A DNA stretch of 64,000 nt from Meconema thalassinum. Lineage: Eukaryota > Arthropoda > Insecta > Orthoptera > Tettigoniidae. The stretch is from the NCBI GenBank assembly GCA_946902985.2, contig OX336389.2:1078165788-1078229787 (forward strand), written 5' to 3'. A program made the position numbers and the translations under genes. This document shows, piece by piece, positions 47,944 through 58,333 of the stretch; within the stretch, counting starts at the first letter, position 1; each line of letters starts with the position of its first letter. Below the pieces are notes generated by a model, which worked only from the letters and a program-made list of their open reading frames with translations, was not told where the DNA came from and did no database searches.

Positions 47944-50742
47944 TTATTCATTAAATTCTTTTAAAAAACATAATACTTTCAAAGATATGAATGCAGGGTA
48001 GTGGGTTATGTTTAAATCTTTAAACAGAGGTCTAGATGATTCTCTAGTGTTTACATTTGCCATAATTCTAATCGCCCTCTTTTGTATCCTAAACGTGCTT
48101 AGTACATCTGGTGACATACCCCAAAATATGACCCCATATCTTAAGTATGAATGGAAATAAGCAAAATAAGTATTTCTTAATGTGTGCATCCTAGTGCAAG
48201 TTTTCAAAATACGTAACGCAAAGCACATCGAGTTCAGTTTAGTATTCAGATATTGTATATGTTTATTCCATTTCAAGTCCATAGTCCTAAAACTTTGTTT
48301 CTGATTTATTTTCTATTTGATGACCATTTAATGTTATATTGGGCTTCGCAGGATTCCTATTCTGTATAGTGTGGAAATTTAGACATACTGTTTTTTTATA
48401 GTTTATTATGAGGCGATCATCTTGTGACCATTTGGTTAACTCTTCTGTAACAGAGTCAGCAGACTGCTGTAAGACCTGTTTAGTTTCACCTTTTATTACG
48501 AGTGTTGTATCGTATGCAAACAAAATTTCCTTATTATAATCTACGTTCTGTGTTATATCTTTGATATATAGAAGAAAGAGTAGTGGGCCCAAAACCGATC
48601 CCTGGGGTATTCCGAATTTAATATTACCCTCATTGGGCAATGTTTCATTAAGTAATCTGGTTCCATCATCCTTGTGTCTCAAGCTTACTATTTGTTTACG
48701 CCTTGTTAAGTAAGACTCTATCCATTTATTAGCTAGACCTCTAATACCATATTGATTTAATTTTATAAGGAGAATTTTATGGTCAACAACATCAAATGCT
48801 TTCAATAAATCCAAGAATAGGCCAGTTACATGTTCCTTATTGTCAATTAATTTCAGTATACTATTAATGCATTCATAAATTGCTGTATGTGTGGATTTTT
48901 CCGTTCTGAATCCATGTTGTGAGTTTGACAGTATTTTATTTTTACTATAAAACTTATTAGTCTCTCATACATGATTTTTCCACAATTTTTGCAATACCAG
49001 TTGGCAAGGTAATAGGACGATAGTTATCTAATTCATCTTTAGAACCGTTTTGTGCACTGGAATTACTTTTGATAACTTTAAGATATCCGGGTAAGTTCCT
49101 GAGAGAATTGATCTGTTTATTAAGTGCGTAAGTGGGTTTATTATATTTTCTGCACATTTCTTTAAAATTGCATCTGGGATACCATCAATACCAATACAGA
49201 ATTTATCTTTAGCTCTTTTATAACTATTCTTACCTCTTCACTTGTGACATGATTTATAAATAAAGAATCACAGCATATATTTATTTTATTATAAGAATTT
49301 AGTGTATTTACATGTGATTTATTTAATAATTTTTGTTGAATTTCCAGACAATAGTCATTAAAAGTGTTTGCTACTTCCTCTGGATTATTAATCACTTTAT
49401 TATTGCAGGTCAGTGTAATGTTCCTTTGTATTTTAGCAGAATTTCCAGTTTCTTTCTTTATCACGGACCACATAGCCCTGTTTTTATTAGATGATTGGGA
49501 TATAAAATTATCATTATGCTTTTTCTTTGCTAGTCTTATTACCTTACTTAATATGCTAGTGTATTTTTGTAGCCTAGTATAAATTGAATTCAGGTGTTGT
49601 GTGGTATTGTTTATATAATTTGTGTAGAAATTTCTTTCTTTGACATGAATTTATAATCGCTGTTGTTATCCAATTGCTAGCTTTGTTATTTTGAATAGTT
49701 CTTTGTTTAAAGGGGAATGCTGTTTCAAAATAGTGTTTTAGGGTACTGCTAAATGCATTAAGTCTATCATTTACATTTTTTAGTTTATAAATTTCTGTCC
49801 ATGTTTCCTTATTTAACAAGTCATTGAAATATGTAACATTTGTTTCAGTGAATGACCTGCACTTTGATTTTATTTCATTTCGTTATTATTGATATTTTCG
49901 GGTACTTCAAAACTCAGTATTTGTCCATGGTGGTCACTAAAACCCGGGAAATAGACTTCTATTGAATGGCGATATGTATCTGTATTTATAAAAATTTGAT
50001 CAGGAGTGGTTTTACTAAATTTTGTTATTCTTGTTGGGGTGTTTATTGTAGGTTTGAGTCCATAGGAAATTAGTAACTGTGTTAATAATTCACAATTTCT
50101 ATCACATTTTAAGAAATCCACATTTACATCCCCACAAATTATTATATCGAAATTTACTTTGCTCATGTTATTGAGTAACAATTCTAATTTATCTATAAAT
50201 AAACGAAAATTTCCTGACGGAGAAGGGTATACGCATACAATTATTAACATAAACTGCTGTATTTTTACGGCAGAGAATTCAAAATTCTGTTCCATAATTA
50301 GATAATCATAAGCTGTTAACTGTTCACGATCTAAATTATTTCTTAAGAAGATACAAGTACCACCATGGCTAATATTAGATCTAGAGTATTTACTAGCTAG
50401 TATAAACCCTGGGAATTGAATTACTTTGAGTTGTTCATCTTCCAGCAAATGTTCTGAAATACATAGTGCTGAGATGTCTTTAAGTTCATTTTTAAGCATT
50501 AGATTTATGTAATCAATTTTATTATAGAGAGACTGAGAATTCTGGTGGTAAATTTTAAATTCGTCACTTTTGCAAGCTTGTGTTGGTGATTTATTTACAT
50601 TATTATCATAATTGTTATTATTATTGTTGTTAGACAAATCCAAAATACCATTGTTGCACTCAGTTAAATTTGACATCAAAAGATACTCATCTGAATGCCA
50701 AACCTCACGTTTGGCTTCTTTTACCAGTTTCCCTACTTCCAC
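47944..50742 (-). pseudogene. LINE ORF2 (endonuclease-reverse transcriptase), decayed
   Basis: Sense order: endonuclease in 50742-49870 (IYHQNSQSLYNKID, GGTCIFLRNN, IICGDVNVDF, SDHHGQILSFE), then broken RT pieces at 49819-49574 and 49473-49162, a weak piece at 49157-48957, and a longer piece 48814-48287 with MDLLKAFDVVDH, FGIPQGSVLGPLLFLLY and FAYDTT. 48282-47944 is the C-terminal region (LRYGVIFWG, IQKRAIRIM). The catalytic FADD is changed to FAYD (48506-48520), so even a repaired frame would lack one metal-binding Asp. At least four frame breaks make this copy dead. The family is CR1-group or a near relative by layout. Confidence 0.9.
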
Positions 50743-50810
50743 TCTAAAGGTATTACTGTTGAACTATTCTTACCATTTGAATTTACAATTTTGCAGATTT
50801 CATCACTAAG

Positions 50811-51740
50811 TTACTCTTTTCCTAACCTATTTAAGTGTAGGCCATGCCGAGTGTGGAATTTCCTGTCTAATTTACTTACATTTACGATTCGGACATTTGA
50901 AAAACTCTTACAAATTTTATTAATTTTCCCATTTGTAGCCTCCATTTCTACATTTACACATGATTTGGGTATTAGGTCATATCTCTGCGTAATGTTTACA
51001 ACAATTACATTAGTGTTATGCATGGATGGCAATGTACCCTTTAAATCTTTGATTACCTTTTTACTCTCGTTTCTGTACACGTCGTTTGCTCCAGCGATGA
51101 TGACTGCATAATCCCTTGTAGTTAGGGACGCACAATCTCCTACCATCCCGTCCGTGACCGTTGCAATGGGAGCTCCTGGATTCACTGTCGAAGTGACCTT
51201 CATGTTTACACTTCTCTCCAGACCGTTTGCTGCTATATCTCGCCCGTGACTATCCGCAAATATCAGCATCTTCCTGGATTTTCTCTTTATCACATTCTTC
51301 TTTTCTTCTTGAAGAAAGTCATCAATTTCTTCGACGAGCACTCCAAATGAATTTGAGACGGGAATTTTAGTTACCTGTACTCCATTTTTAGGCCTAGGCT
51401 CATTTGATCTTACACTACCAGCAACCACTGTTGACCATGTTTCCTTGCTTTCTTCTGTGTTTCCTTTTAATTTATTCAACTCTTCCATTAACTTAGCAAT
51501 ATCTTCCTCTAGCAGCTTTATAATTTCATCTTCTGAGGACAGTTCGTTTCTCAGGTTATGACATTCGTATGACGGTACCGGTACATTACGACAATGAGTT
51601 TCACTTTTCTCCTCATTCAATTTTACCTGAGATCTTGTGATGATTTTATTTGCATTTTTAACTTTTATTTTGCACGACGAGCATAAATCCGTAACGGTTA
51701 CACTACCTGACGAAACACTAACACTGTTTACTGACGACAT
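50811..51740 (-). CDS. LINE ORF1 protein with SGNH-hydrolase (esterase-like) domain
   Basis: 309 codons from an ATG. The N-terminus has a CSSCKIK motif (about 20-26); an acidic coiled coil lies at about 68-95 (LLEEDIAKLMEELNKLK). The C-terminal half is an SGNH/GDSL-like hydrolase: block I FADSHGRD (about 160, with the nucleophile Ser), Gly in GAPIATV, AGANDV (block III Asn) and RHGLHLNRLGKE (block V, catalytic His). The full set of catalytic residues appears present. Esterase-type ORF1 proteins are known in CR1-group LINEs and are proposed to act on membranes or lipids. ORF2 starts about 70 bases downstream. It is intact while ORF2 is broken, which is odd for a neutral relic but could be chance. 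Confidence 0.88.
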   Translation of the reverse strand: MSSVNSVSVSSGSVTVTDLCSSCKIKVKNANKIITRSQVKLNEEKSETHCRNVPVPSYECHNLRNELSSEDEIIKLLEEDIAKLMEELNKLKGNTEESKETWSTVVAGSVRSNEPRPKNGVQVTKIPVSNSFGVLVEEIDDFLQEEKKNVIKRKSRKMLIFADSHGRDIAANGLERSVNMKVTSTVNPGAPIATVTDGMVGDCASLTTRDYAVIIAGANDVYRNESKKVIKDLKGTLPSMHNTNVIVVNITQRYDLIPKSCVNVEMEATNGKINKICKSFSNVRIVNVSKLDRKFHTRHGLHLNRLGKE

Positions 51741-52142
51741 ACTAGATATCTAAGTTAGCCTAGATGTTTGCACCAAATTACATCAACTTTATTTTATTTA
51801 TTACTACCTAATTGAATTAATCTAATTACCTACTGATAAAGGAGAATGTGAATTACGTATATCTTCCAATCGGGTGAAATCTCGTAAAAGTACCACTGCT
51901 CTACTTGGTTCAAACAGTGATTGAAGAAGTCACCGAATCTTTGGATACACGTTCTCACAACTTAGTATAATTTTATTAAATTATCGATAAGAATTCCTAA
52001 ATACTATCAATATTCCGTATTTCACTTGACCTAAGGAAAGTAACATTATAGATTTTAAACCTCTGTTATAATATTTTACCACTTTTATCAAATATTTACA
52101 CTAGCTGCTACTTCACTACACTTTCACTGTGACGCCATCTTG

Positions 52143-55100
52143 CCGCAGAGGCAACAAGGGCCGAGTGGCCTTGCCTTAGACGAAATCCATCACCTGCAAA
52201 TTAACATTTGTCAATTCAACCCGTTCAATGCTGGGTCTAGCTTTATTCCCACACCATCAGCGATTGCCTGCCAGAGAGCGGTGGTGAACATTGAAAATTG
52301 TGATGATGATTACTTTCTGTGGTCATTGGCTGTGTATGTGTAGCCAGTACAACGTGACAGTTGTCGACCAGGAATGTACAAGACCAAGTTTGATGAATTG
52401 AAACTAAATTTTAATTTAACTCATGTTTCCTTCCCTGTGGACTTAACTGACATCCATAGGTTTGAACAAGGTAACCAAGACTTTTCTTTCATGGTGTATG
52501 GCCTTAATGGTGATGAAATTGTGTGTCCTCTTTATGCCACAAAAGAACCGAAACGACACCACATTCATTTTTTATATTTATCTGTAGGAGAGGTGAATCA
52601 CTATTGCCTGATTAAGAATTTGAGTAGATTGGTTAGCAGTCAAATGTCCAAACATGATGGTAAAAACATATATGTGATCGTTGCCTGCAATTTAAAAACC
52701 CCCACGCGTTTGGAACGACATAGGGTAGATTGTTTATCTCAGGAAGCGGTGAGATTGGTATTGCTATAAGGGGACAATGCTGTGTTGAAATTCAAGGATA
52801 TTCACAAGCGTGACACAGTGCCTTTTGTGGTCTATGCGGAATATGAAGCTCTCACCACACCCATGGCTCGATGTGAACCAGATCCCGCCATCAGCTCAAC
52901 CACACACATTCAAAATCATGAACACTTTACTATAGGATTTAACGTGGTGTGTGCCTATGATCCCACAAAATCCTATTACAAATCCCGTGAGGGACCAGAT
53001 TGTGCGAAATGGTTTTTGGACCAACTTGTGGAGTTGGCTGATGATGTACAACAGCAACAGCAGTATGAGCATGCAACCACATGCCATATTTGTGAAAAGC
53101 CTATTTTAGGCGAAAAGGAAAAATTGAGAGATCACTCACACTTTACGGGAGAGTTTCGGGGAGCTGCCCATAGCAAATGCAATGTCAATTATCCAGCTCC
53201 TCAATTTGAAAGTGTGCTTTTCCATAATCTGGCAAATTATGATATTCAATTTCTGATTCGTGAATTGGGCCATGTCAGTAAGGGCTCGTTTTCAATTATC
53301 CCACAAAACCATGAACGTTTTACAGCCTTGGCATGGCGGTTGGGCAAATTTTGCATTCGATTTCAAGATTCCTTCAAGTTTATGGCAATCTCCGTACACA
53401 GTCTCGTCAACGGCTTGGATGAGAAGGAATCAAAATACACCAGAATGCATTTTGAAAATCCTGAGCATTTTAAATTGCGCATTCGGAAAGGTATTTGCCC
53501 GTATGAATTCTGTGCAAGTTGGGACGTGTTAAAGCAGAAAACTCTCCCACCACAAGAGAAATGTTATTCAAACCTGAAAAGCTATACCGTTTCCGATCAA
53601 GACTATGCACATGCATGTCAAGTTTGGCAAGCGTTTGATATAAAGATGCTAGGTGAATATGCTATGCATCACCTAAAATACGATGTATTGCTGCTAACAA
53701 ATGTGTTTGGAAAATTCCGTGAGTTGTGGCAACACATGTATGGCCTTGACCTAGCACACTATTATACAAGTCCTGGGCTGTCGTTTGATGAAGCTTTGAA
53801 ATACGCACAAGTGCAATTGGATTTTACTCACGGATGTAGACATGGTCTTATTCTTTGAAAAGGGCATTCGTGAAGGATTCGTGTCACCTAACCAGCGCCA
53901 TGCCGAAGCGAACAATCCATACATGTCCTCTTATTCACAAGACAAACCAGAATCGTACTTAATGTACTACGATGTACATAATTTGTATGGCTATGCCATG
54001 AGCCAGCCTTTACCCTATGGGGATTTTGCTTGACTGACAGAGAAACAAGTGTCAAAATTTGATGTGAACATGGCCAGCCATGAATCATGTCGCGGATATA
54101 TTTTAGAAGTGGATGTTGAATATCACTTATCCTTGTATGATGAACATGCCGATTTTCCATTCTGCCTAGAGAGAATTGTTCCCCCAAACAGTAAAGTGAA
54201 AATTGAAAAACAACAAAAATCGGTATGTGCTACATATCCAAATGTTGGTGCAAAGCCTAGCCAAAGGCTTAGTGTTGAAGAAAATCCACAGGGGTATTCT
54301 TTTGCTCAAAAGGCATGGCCCAAGCCATACATGCAACTCAACACTCAGCACCGACAAATGGCAACATAGCAGTTTGAAATCAATCTTTCTAAATTAATGA
54401 ACAACTGCATCTATGGAAAGTCAATGGAAAATGTCCGCAAATACCGCGACATTAAATGAGTCAATGACTGGGAAAGTCGTTATGGTGCCCGGCGGTACAA
54501 TGTCAAGCCAAATTTAAAATCCAAAAAAATTATCAATGAAAATTTGGCTACCATTGAAATGAGTAAGACTAGTGTGACCATGAATAACCCCATTTACTTG
54601 GGCCAAGTCATTTTAGACTTTTCTAAATCAGTCATATATCGATTCCATTACGAGTTTGCCAAACAGCATTTTGAGGACGTATCTCCTTTGTATATGGATA
54701 CGGACTCATTCATTTATCACATTAGCCACTGCAACCCCTATGTCGTGATGAGGCACTATAGTGACTGATTCGACACCTCTTCCTATAGCGCTGACAACGT
54801 GTTTCAGATGCCCATAAAAACAAGAAGTAAATGGGTGTTTTAAAAGATGAATGCGGTGATTCCATCATGACGGAATTCGTAGGTCTGGCTTCCAAAATGT
54901 ATGCCTTTCGCACACTAGATTGTAAGGAAGCCAAAAAACGAAAGTTGTAGGTAGGGCAGTGGTAAAATCGCTACGTGAAGACGACTACCTAGCGGTTTTA
55001 CAAACTGGCAAAGCTATGTCACATAAACAGTGCAGGATACAATCCAGCAACCATAATCTGTATCTTGTGGAACAGAGAAAATGCAACCTTGCCTCGATGG

Positions 55101-55174
55101 ATAACAAACGTGTGTGGGCTGATGATTTGCTCACCAGCCTTACATGGGGTTATGACCGCGAGGAGGAGGTGTGA
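52143..55174 (+). pseudogene. polB: Family B DNA polymerase (virus-like), many breaks
   Basis: This replicative polymerase is of the protein-primed type found in Polinton/adinto-like elements. Visible parts: the FVVYAEYEALTTP exonuclease I motif near 52810; a Cys/His module CHICEKPILGEKEKLRDHSH resembling the endonuclease VII-like insert near 53085; the FHNLANYDIQFLIREL exonuclease II block near 53220; polymerase motif A, YDVHNLYGYAMSQ (about 53970); motif B, NNCIYGKSMENVRKY (about 54398); motif C, YMDTDSF (about 54691); and the C-terminal thumb ending LTSLTWGYDREEEV. Breaks: in-frame stops near 52342, 52767, 54031, 54367, 54458 and 54767 and frame changes near 53840 and after 54800. The 5' part of the gene lies beyond the LINE. 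It is dead as it stands. A Polinton integrase was not found nearby. Confidence 0.9.
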
Positions 55175-55609
55175 TTTTTGTATTATATTGTTTAGAGACA
55201 TAGATTTTTGTAACCAGTAGATTTAGTATTTTGTATTTTGTAAATATTTGTTTTTTGTAATTGTAAATAGTGGAATTCGTAAATAGTGGAAACCACTTAG
55301 GCCTTTTGCTCTTTAAAGCCCTGTGCAACCTTATTTTTTTATGTTTTGACTGAGTTGGGAATTTGAAAATGGGTAATGATAACTATTTGGTTTTGTTTTA
55401 TAAAGCTGTACAAAGTGCTATTTGTTTTCCTGTATATATTAAATGAGTAATAGATATGTGTAATGGTAAATGATAAATTTATAACTAAAAGTTCTTTGGG
55501 ATGAGTGTGCATTTCGAGAATGTTCTTTGGGAATAAATAAAGTGGTTGTGGTTGTTTCCAAAGACAGGCATGGTTGTGTGAATGTATGACTATAGAGAGA
55601 AAAAGAAAG

Positions 55610-55642
<33 letters not shown>

Positions 55643-56410
55643 GTAGCATTTATCGTTTGACCAGAGCATATACGTTGGGTAGGTTGGGGAGGGGAAAATC
55701 AACACATATATATGAATGGTAAATAGTAATTTTGTTTTTCAATAGTTTTGTATCCTTGAAATGCAGCGGTAGATAGGCGTTATTTTTGTAAAACAGTCTT
55801 ACCTGCAGTAGCAGTTGTAGGCCTCTACGTTTCCGCAAACACATAGACAGACTGCACCATCACCATGGTCAAGCACTCGCATCAACATCATTTACATAAA
55901 CGTAAAATGAACTTTCGACATAGACAAAATAAAAAATATGTAATCAACAAAATGGAAAATCCATGTTTTCATGTCAATGAAATTCACAAACTTTAAACTG
56001 GAATTTAAAAAAAATAAACGGAAAAATGGCAAATGTGTAAACAACAAATTGGAAAATCCATGTTTCCATATCATCAGATTCCAAAACTTTAAACTGGCAT
56101 TTAAAAAATGCAAGGTGGAAATGGCAATGTGTGAAATGTGAAAATTAAAAAATCAGCAAATGGACTTTCATCATTTTTAAATTTAAAAAAAACATCGTGC
56201 TCTGGTAAACCTTGTTTTTATTTCAAAGCAATAGAACTTTTACAAAAATAGAATACAAATAAATACCAATTCCTCAATCCTTTTTCTAATGTTCATGACC
56301 ATGCATTATCAACTTTCCTTTCATAGCACTTATCACAATCAGGGCTGGCAACCTCTCTCCCACTGAGGCATCACAGGATGTCAAACGTTGTTTAGTTTTA
56401 TCAACAACAT
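55175..56410. other. Convergent intergenic region of virus-like element
   Basis: This AT-rich region separates the plus-strand polymerase from the minus-strand block. It has several short duplicated phrases (taaatagtgga, catttaaaaaatg...), a (GT)n run at 55612-55640, and no gene. It is the part shared with the fragment at 40.1-41.4 kb, which makes it a useful marker for other copies. Confidence 0.6.
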
Positions 56411-56635
56411 TTTATCTGTCACATGTCGTAAAGCAGGATGCCTATGGCGATAAGAAAGGGTGTGTTCTTTGCATGCTTGATCCAAAAGATTAATAGGTAC
56501 ATCACCACGCGGCAAACGTTCTTCAAGACGAGTTCCAGAACTACAAAACGGAAACCAGATAGGTGTATTTCAAAAGGTAAGTATTGAATGACTTTATCAA
56601 TGACACCATTGCCAAAACAAATACTTTTCCATCGA

Positions 56636-57058
56636 TTACGAAAAGGTTTGTTCTTCCTCCTCCTCCTCCTCTGTGGGCGATGTTTGTTGTTGTTTTTGTT
56701 GCTTTTTCTCGCCATCACACCCGTGAAATGAGGAAACAATGTCTTTACACTGACTTTTATGACCGTGATATAGTTTGACCAGCTGACAAGTAGCACACTG
56801 TCTCAAGGAGGGTATTATTGCCAAGGCCACTTGCTTATGGTGATAGTAATCCGTACATGGTTGCAATTCACTCAACACAGGGTCATGAGGCCATGATTTT
56901 GGTACATGTTGCCAGATTTCTTTCACAGTGTGTGCTGCCACATAATAAATGAACGACTTGGGGAGCGCCAATAATTCCTCTTTGGTAAAACTGTCTAGTT
57001 TCTTTTTGCACACAAAGAATTTCCCAATCGCTTTATAGGTAGCATCCCCTCTCTCCAA
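56636..57058 (-). CDS. Small companion protein of the virus-like element
   Basis: 140 codons open. It starts with GDATYKAIGKFFVCKKKLD and has EELLALPKSFIYYVAAH and a WQHVPKSWPHDP block, followed by two CxxC-like pairs (CATC, C...C) and an acidic, Gln/Glu-rich tail (EEEEEEEQ). I recall short proteins with this LPK-F and W--LP---- pattern beside the polymerase genes of related insect elements, with unknown function. There is no ATG at the 5' edge (the open frame begins TTG), so the true start may have been lost or spliced. A poly-Glu end encoded by tcc repeats is a slippage hot spot. Confidence 0.5.
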   Translation of the reverse strand: MERGDATYKAIGKFFVCKKKLDSFTKEELLALPKSFIYYVAAHTVKEIWQHVPKSWPHDPVLSELQPCTDYYHHKQVALAIIPSLRQCATCQLVKLYHGHKSQCKDIVSSFHGCDGEKKQQKQQQTSPTEEEEEEEQTFS

Positions 57059-57062
57059 GGTA

Positions 57063-57700
57063 TCACGTAGATGTTAACACGTCACTTGAAGGAATCTCAC
57101 TGCTCTCATCCACAAGTAAACCTTGAGTTTTAATTTTATTTAACAACTCCCAGCAGGCATTGGTCGTTAACCAATGAAAGAGATGGGCTAGGGCTTTATT
57201 GGTAATGTCGCCAGAGGGGCAGCGGTGCGTCAGTGTTTGCAGCGAGGGGCACCCCAAGTCCATCAAATCAATACATTGACAGTAAGGAGCCAAACACTGT
57301 TGTAGCTATTGGCGTTTTTCATTACCTTTTACAAATACCACATTGGCTGAGGACAAATGTGCTTTCATCACCATGTCTAAATATTTATAAGAAATGCTTT
57401 CTTGATTCTAGTCCAGTTGCAAAAGGTTTTCAATCCACTGGGTTTGTTTACGGTCTTTTTCACACAACAAATCAAAAGCATAGGGTGGTCTAAATACCAA
57501 ATGAGTAGCTTGTGATATCCAAAAGGGGGAACAATCGATGACGGCCACTTGTTTAAATATAAATTTGTTATCTGCAATTTTAAACCCTTGGCAATCCACA
57601 AACAGTGTGCACAACAAGTTGACGCTTGCCTGGACCAAGTTCAACTGAGACTTACTATCAACCACTAAGGTGTGCCCATGGCATTTGCTTACATCTGATT
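57063..57700 (-). pseudogene. RNase H-fold-like protein gene of virus-like element, two in-frame stops
   Basis: One reading frame runs from 57665 to 57063 with stops near 57408 and 57300. N-terminal block FVDCQGFKIADNKFIFKQVA with a following VIDC strand; RPPYAF; then FVKGNEK and IDLMDLGCPSLQTL. The D-Q-F / KG-EK / DL--LGCP layout recalls a family of uncharacterised invertebrate proteins that looks like an RNase H or DEDD-exonuclease fold; this is pattern memory, not a search result. It neighbours the BIR gene upstream (about 100 bp) and the companion ORF downstream (4 bp). The activity is unknown. Confidence 0.5.
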
Positions 57701-57769
57701 CTAGTAAACAAATTGAGGTTAGGGTATGACAGGTGACATGAGAAATAATAATTACTACCTATTTTTTAA

Positions 57770-58264
57770 TTACATAATTTTATTGTCATAACAAGTTTTA
57801 CATTCTTTTGTCATTCTGGGATCGGGACGATACCAACTCATACAACAATACAGTCTTTTGTGTTTATAACATCCATGACACCGATGATGTCCCAATGTCT
57901 CTAAACTAGGCGTTTTTGACTGTGAGCTGCTCACCGAAGCACCGTTGACACCATAAGATCCACACCTATTATAACTTTTTTCATCACTCAGAGGCACTAC
58001 TGAAGGGTAGCTTGAATGGCAGGGTATATTACCCACCTCCATTCTACAGAGGTAGGGGCAGGCTTGTGACCAGCGCTGATGTTCTTGCATGGGTTCATAA
58101 CTCTCTTCCCATTGATCTATGGTGATGGAACAAAACACACATTTCACTTCATCTCTTGTTTTTAAATAATAGAAACCAGTGGCTACCAAGGCTTGAGGGT
58201 TCACGAAAGGCACAAGCCATGTCGCAAATGTCTTGAAACGTTGTTCCTCAGAGTTTAAATTCAT
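57770..58264 (-). CDS. BIR-domain protein, inhibitor-of-apoptosis-like
   Basis: This is an intact 164-codon ORF with ATG start and TAA stop. Residues 9-72 form a BIR domain: R9, GFYY (30-33), and the exact zinc signature CX2CX16HX6C (C42, C45, H62, C69), with W52. BIR proteins bind caspases or their activators and block apoptosis; baculoviruses and entomopoxviruses carry related genes. After a Ser-rich linker (about 100-125) the C-terminus has a Cys-rich cluster (CHGC, CC, then CKTC) that could be a zinc module but is not a canonical RING, so E3 ligase activity is uncertain. It sits between the capsid-like gene (70 bp upstream) and the RNase H-like gene. It is the only gene of the minus-strand core that lacks any lesion. 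It could be virus-acquired or host-derived. Confidence 0.85.
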   Translation of the reverse strand: MNLNSEEQRFKTFATWLVPFVNPQALVATGFYYLKTRDEVKCVFCSITIDQWEESYEPMQEHQRWSQACPYLCRMEVGNIPCHSSYPSVVPLSDEKSYNRCGSYGVNGASVSSSQSKTPSLETLGHHRCHGCYKHKRLYCCMSWYRPDPRMTKECKTCYDNKIM

Positions 58265-58333
58265 AGGTGTGACACCTCTTGAGGTTTTAAAGCAATGCTT
58301 GACTGAGATGCTTGACGTGGGATGGGCTGTTAT

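Larger units (their letters stand above)
47400..52142 (-). mobile_element. Non-LTR retrotransposon inserted in the virus-like polymerase
   Basis: It is about 4.7 kb, read right to left. The 5' end begins caagatggcg (52142 reversed), followed by about 400 bp of leader, ORF1, decayed ORF2, a 3' UTR with a short GT run (47857-47872), and a tail of attag-type repeats (47404-47418). The flanking polymerase frame is cut at one edge and resumes at the other. No target duplication is apparent. Confidence 0.85.

Noticed and set aside
52143..55174. Functional polymerase gene with introns instead of stops
   Set aside because: The stops are single in-frame codons inside conserved motifs without splice signals, so decay is the simpler reading.
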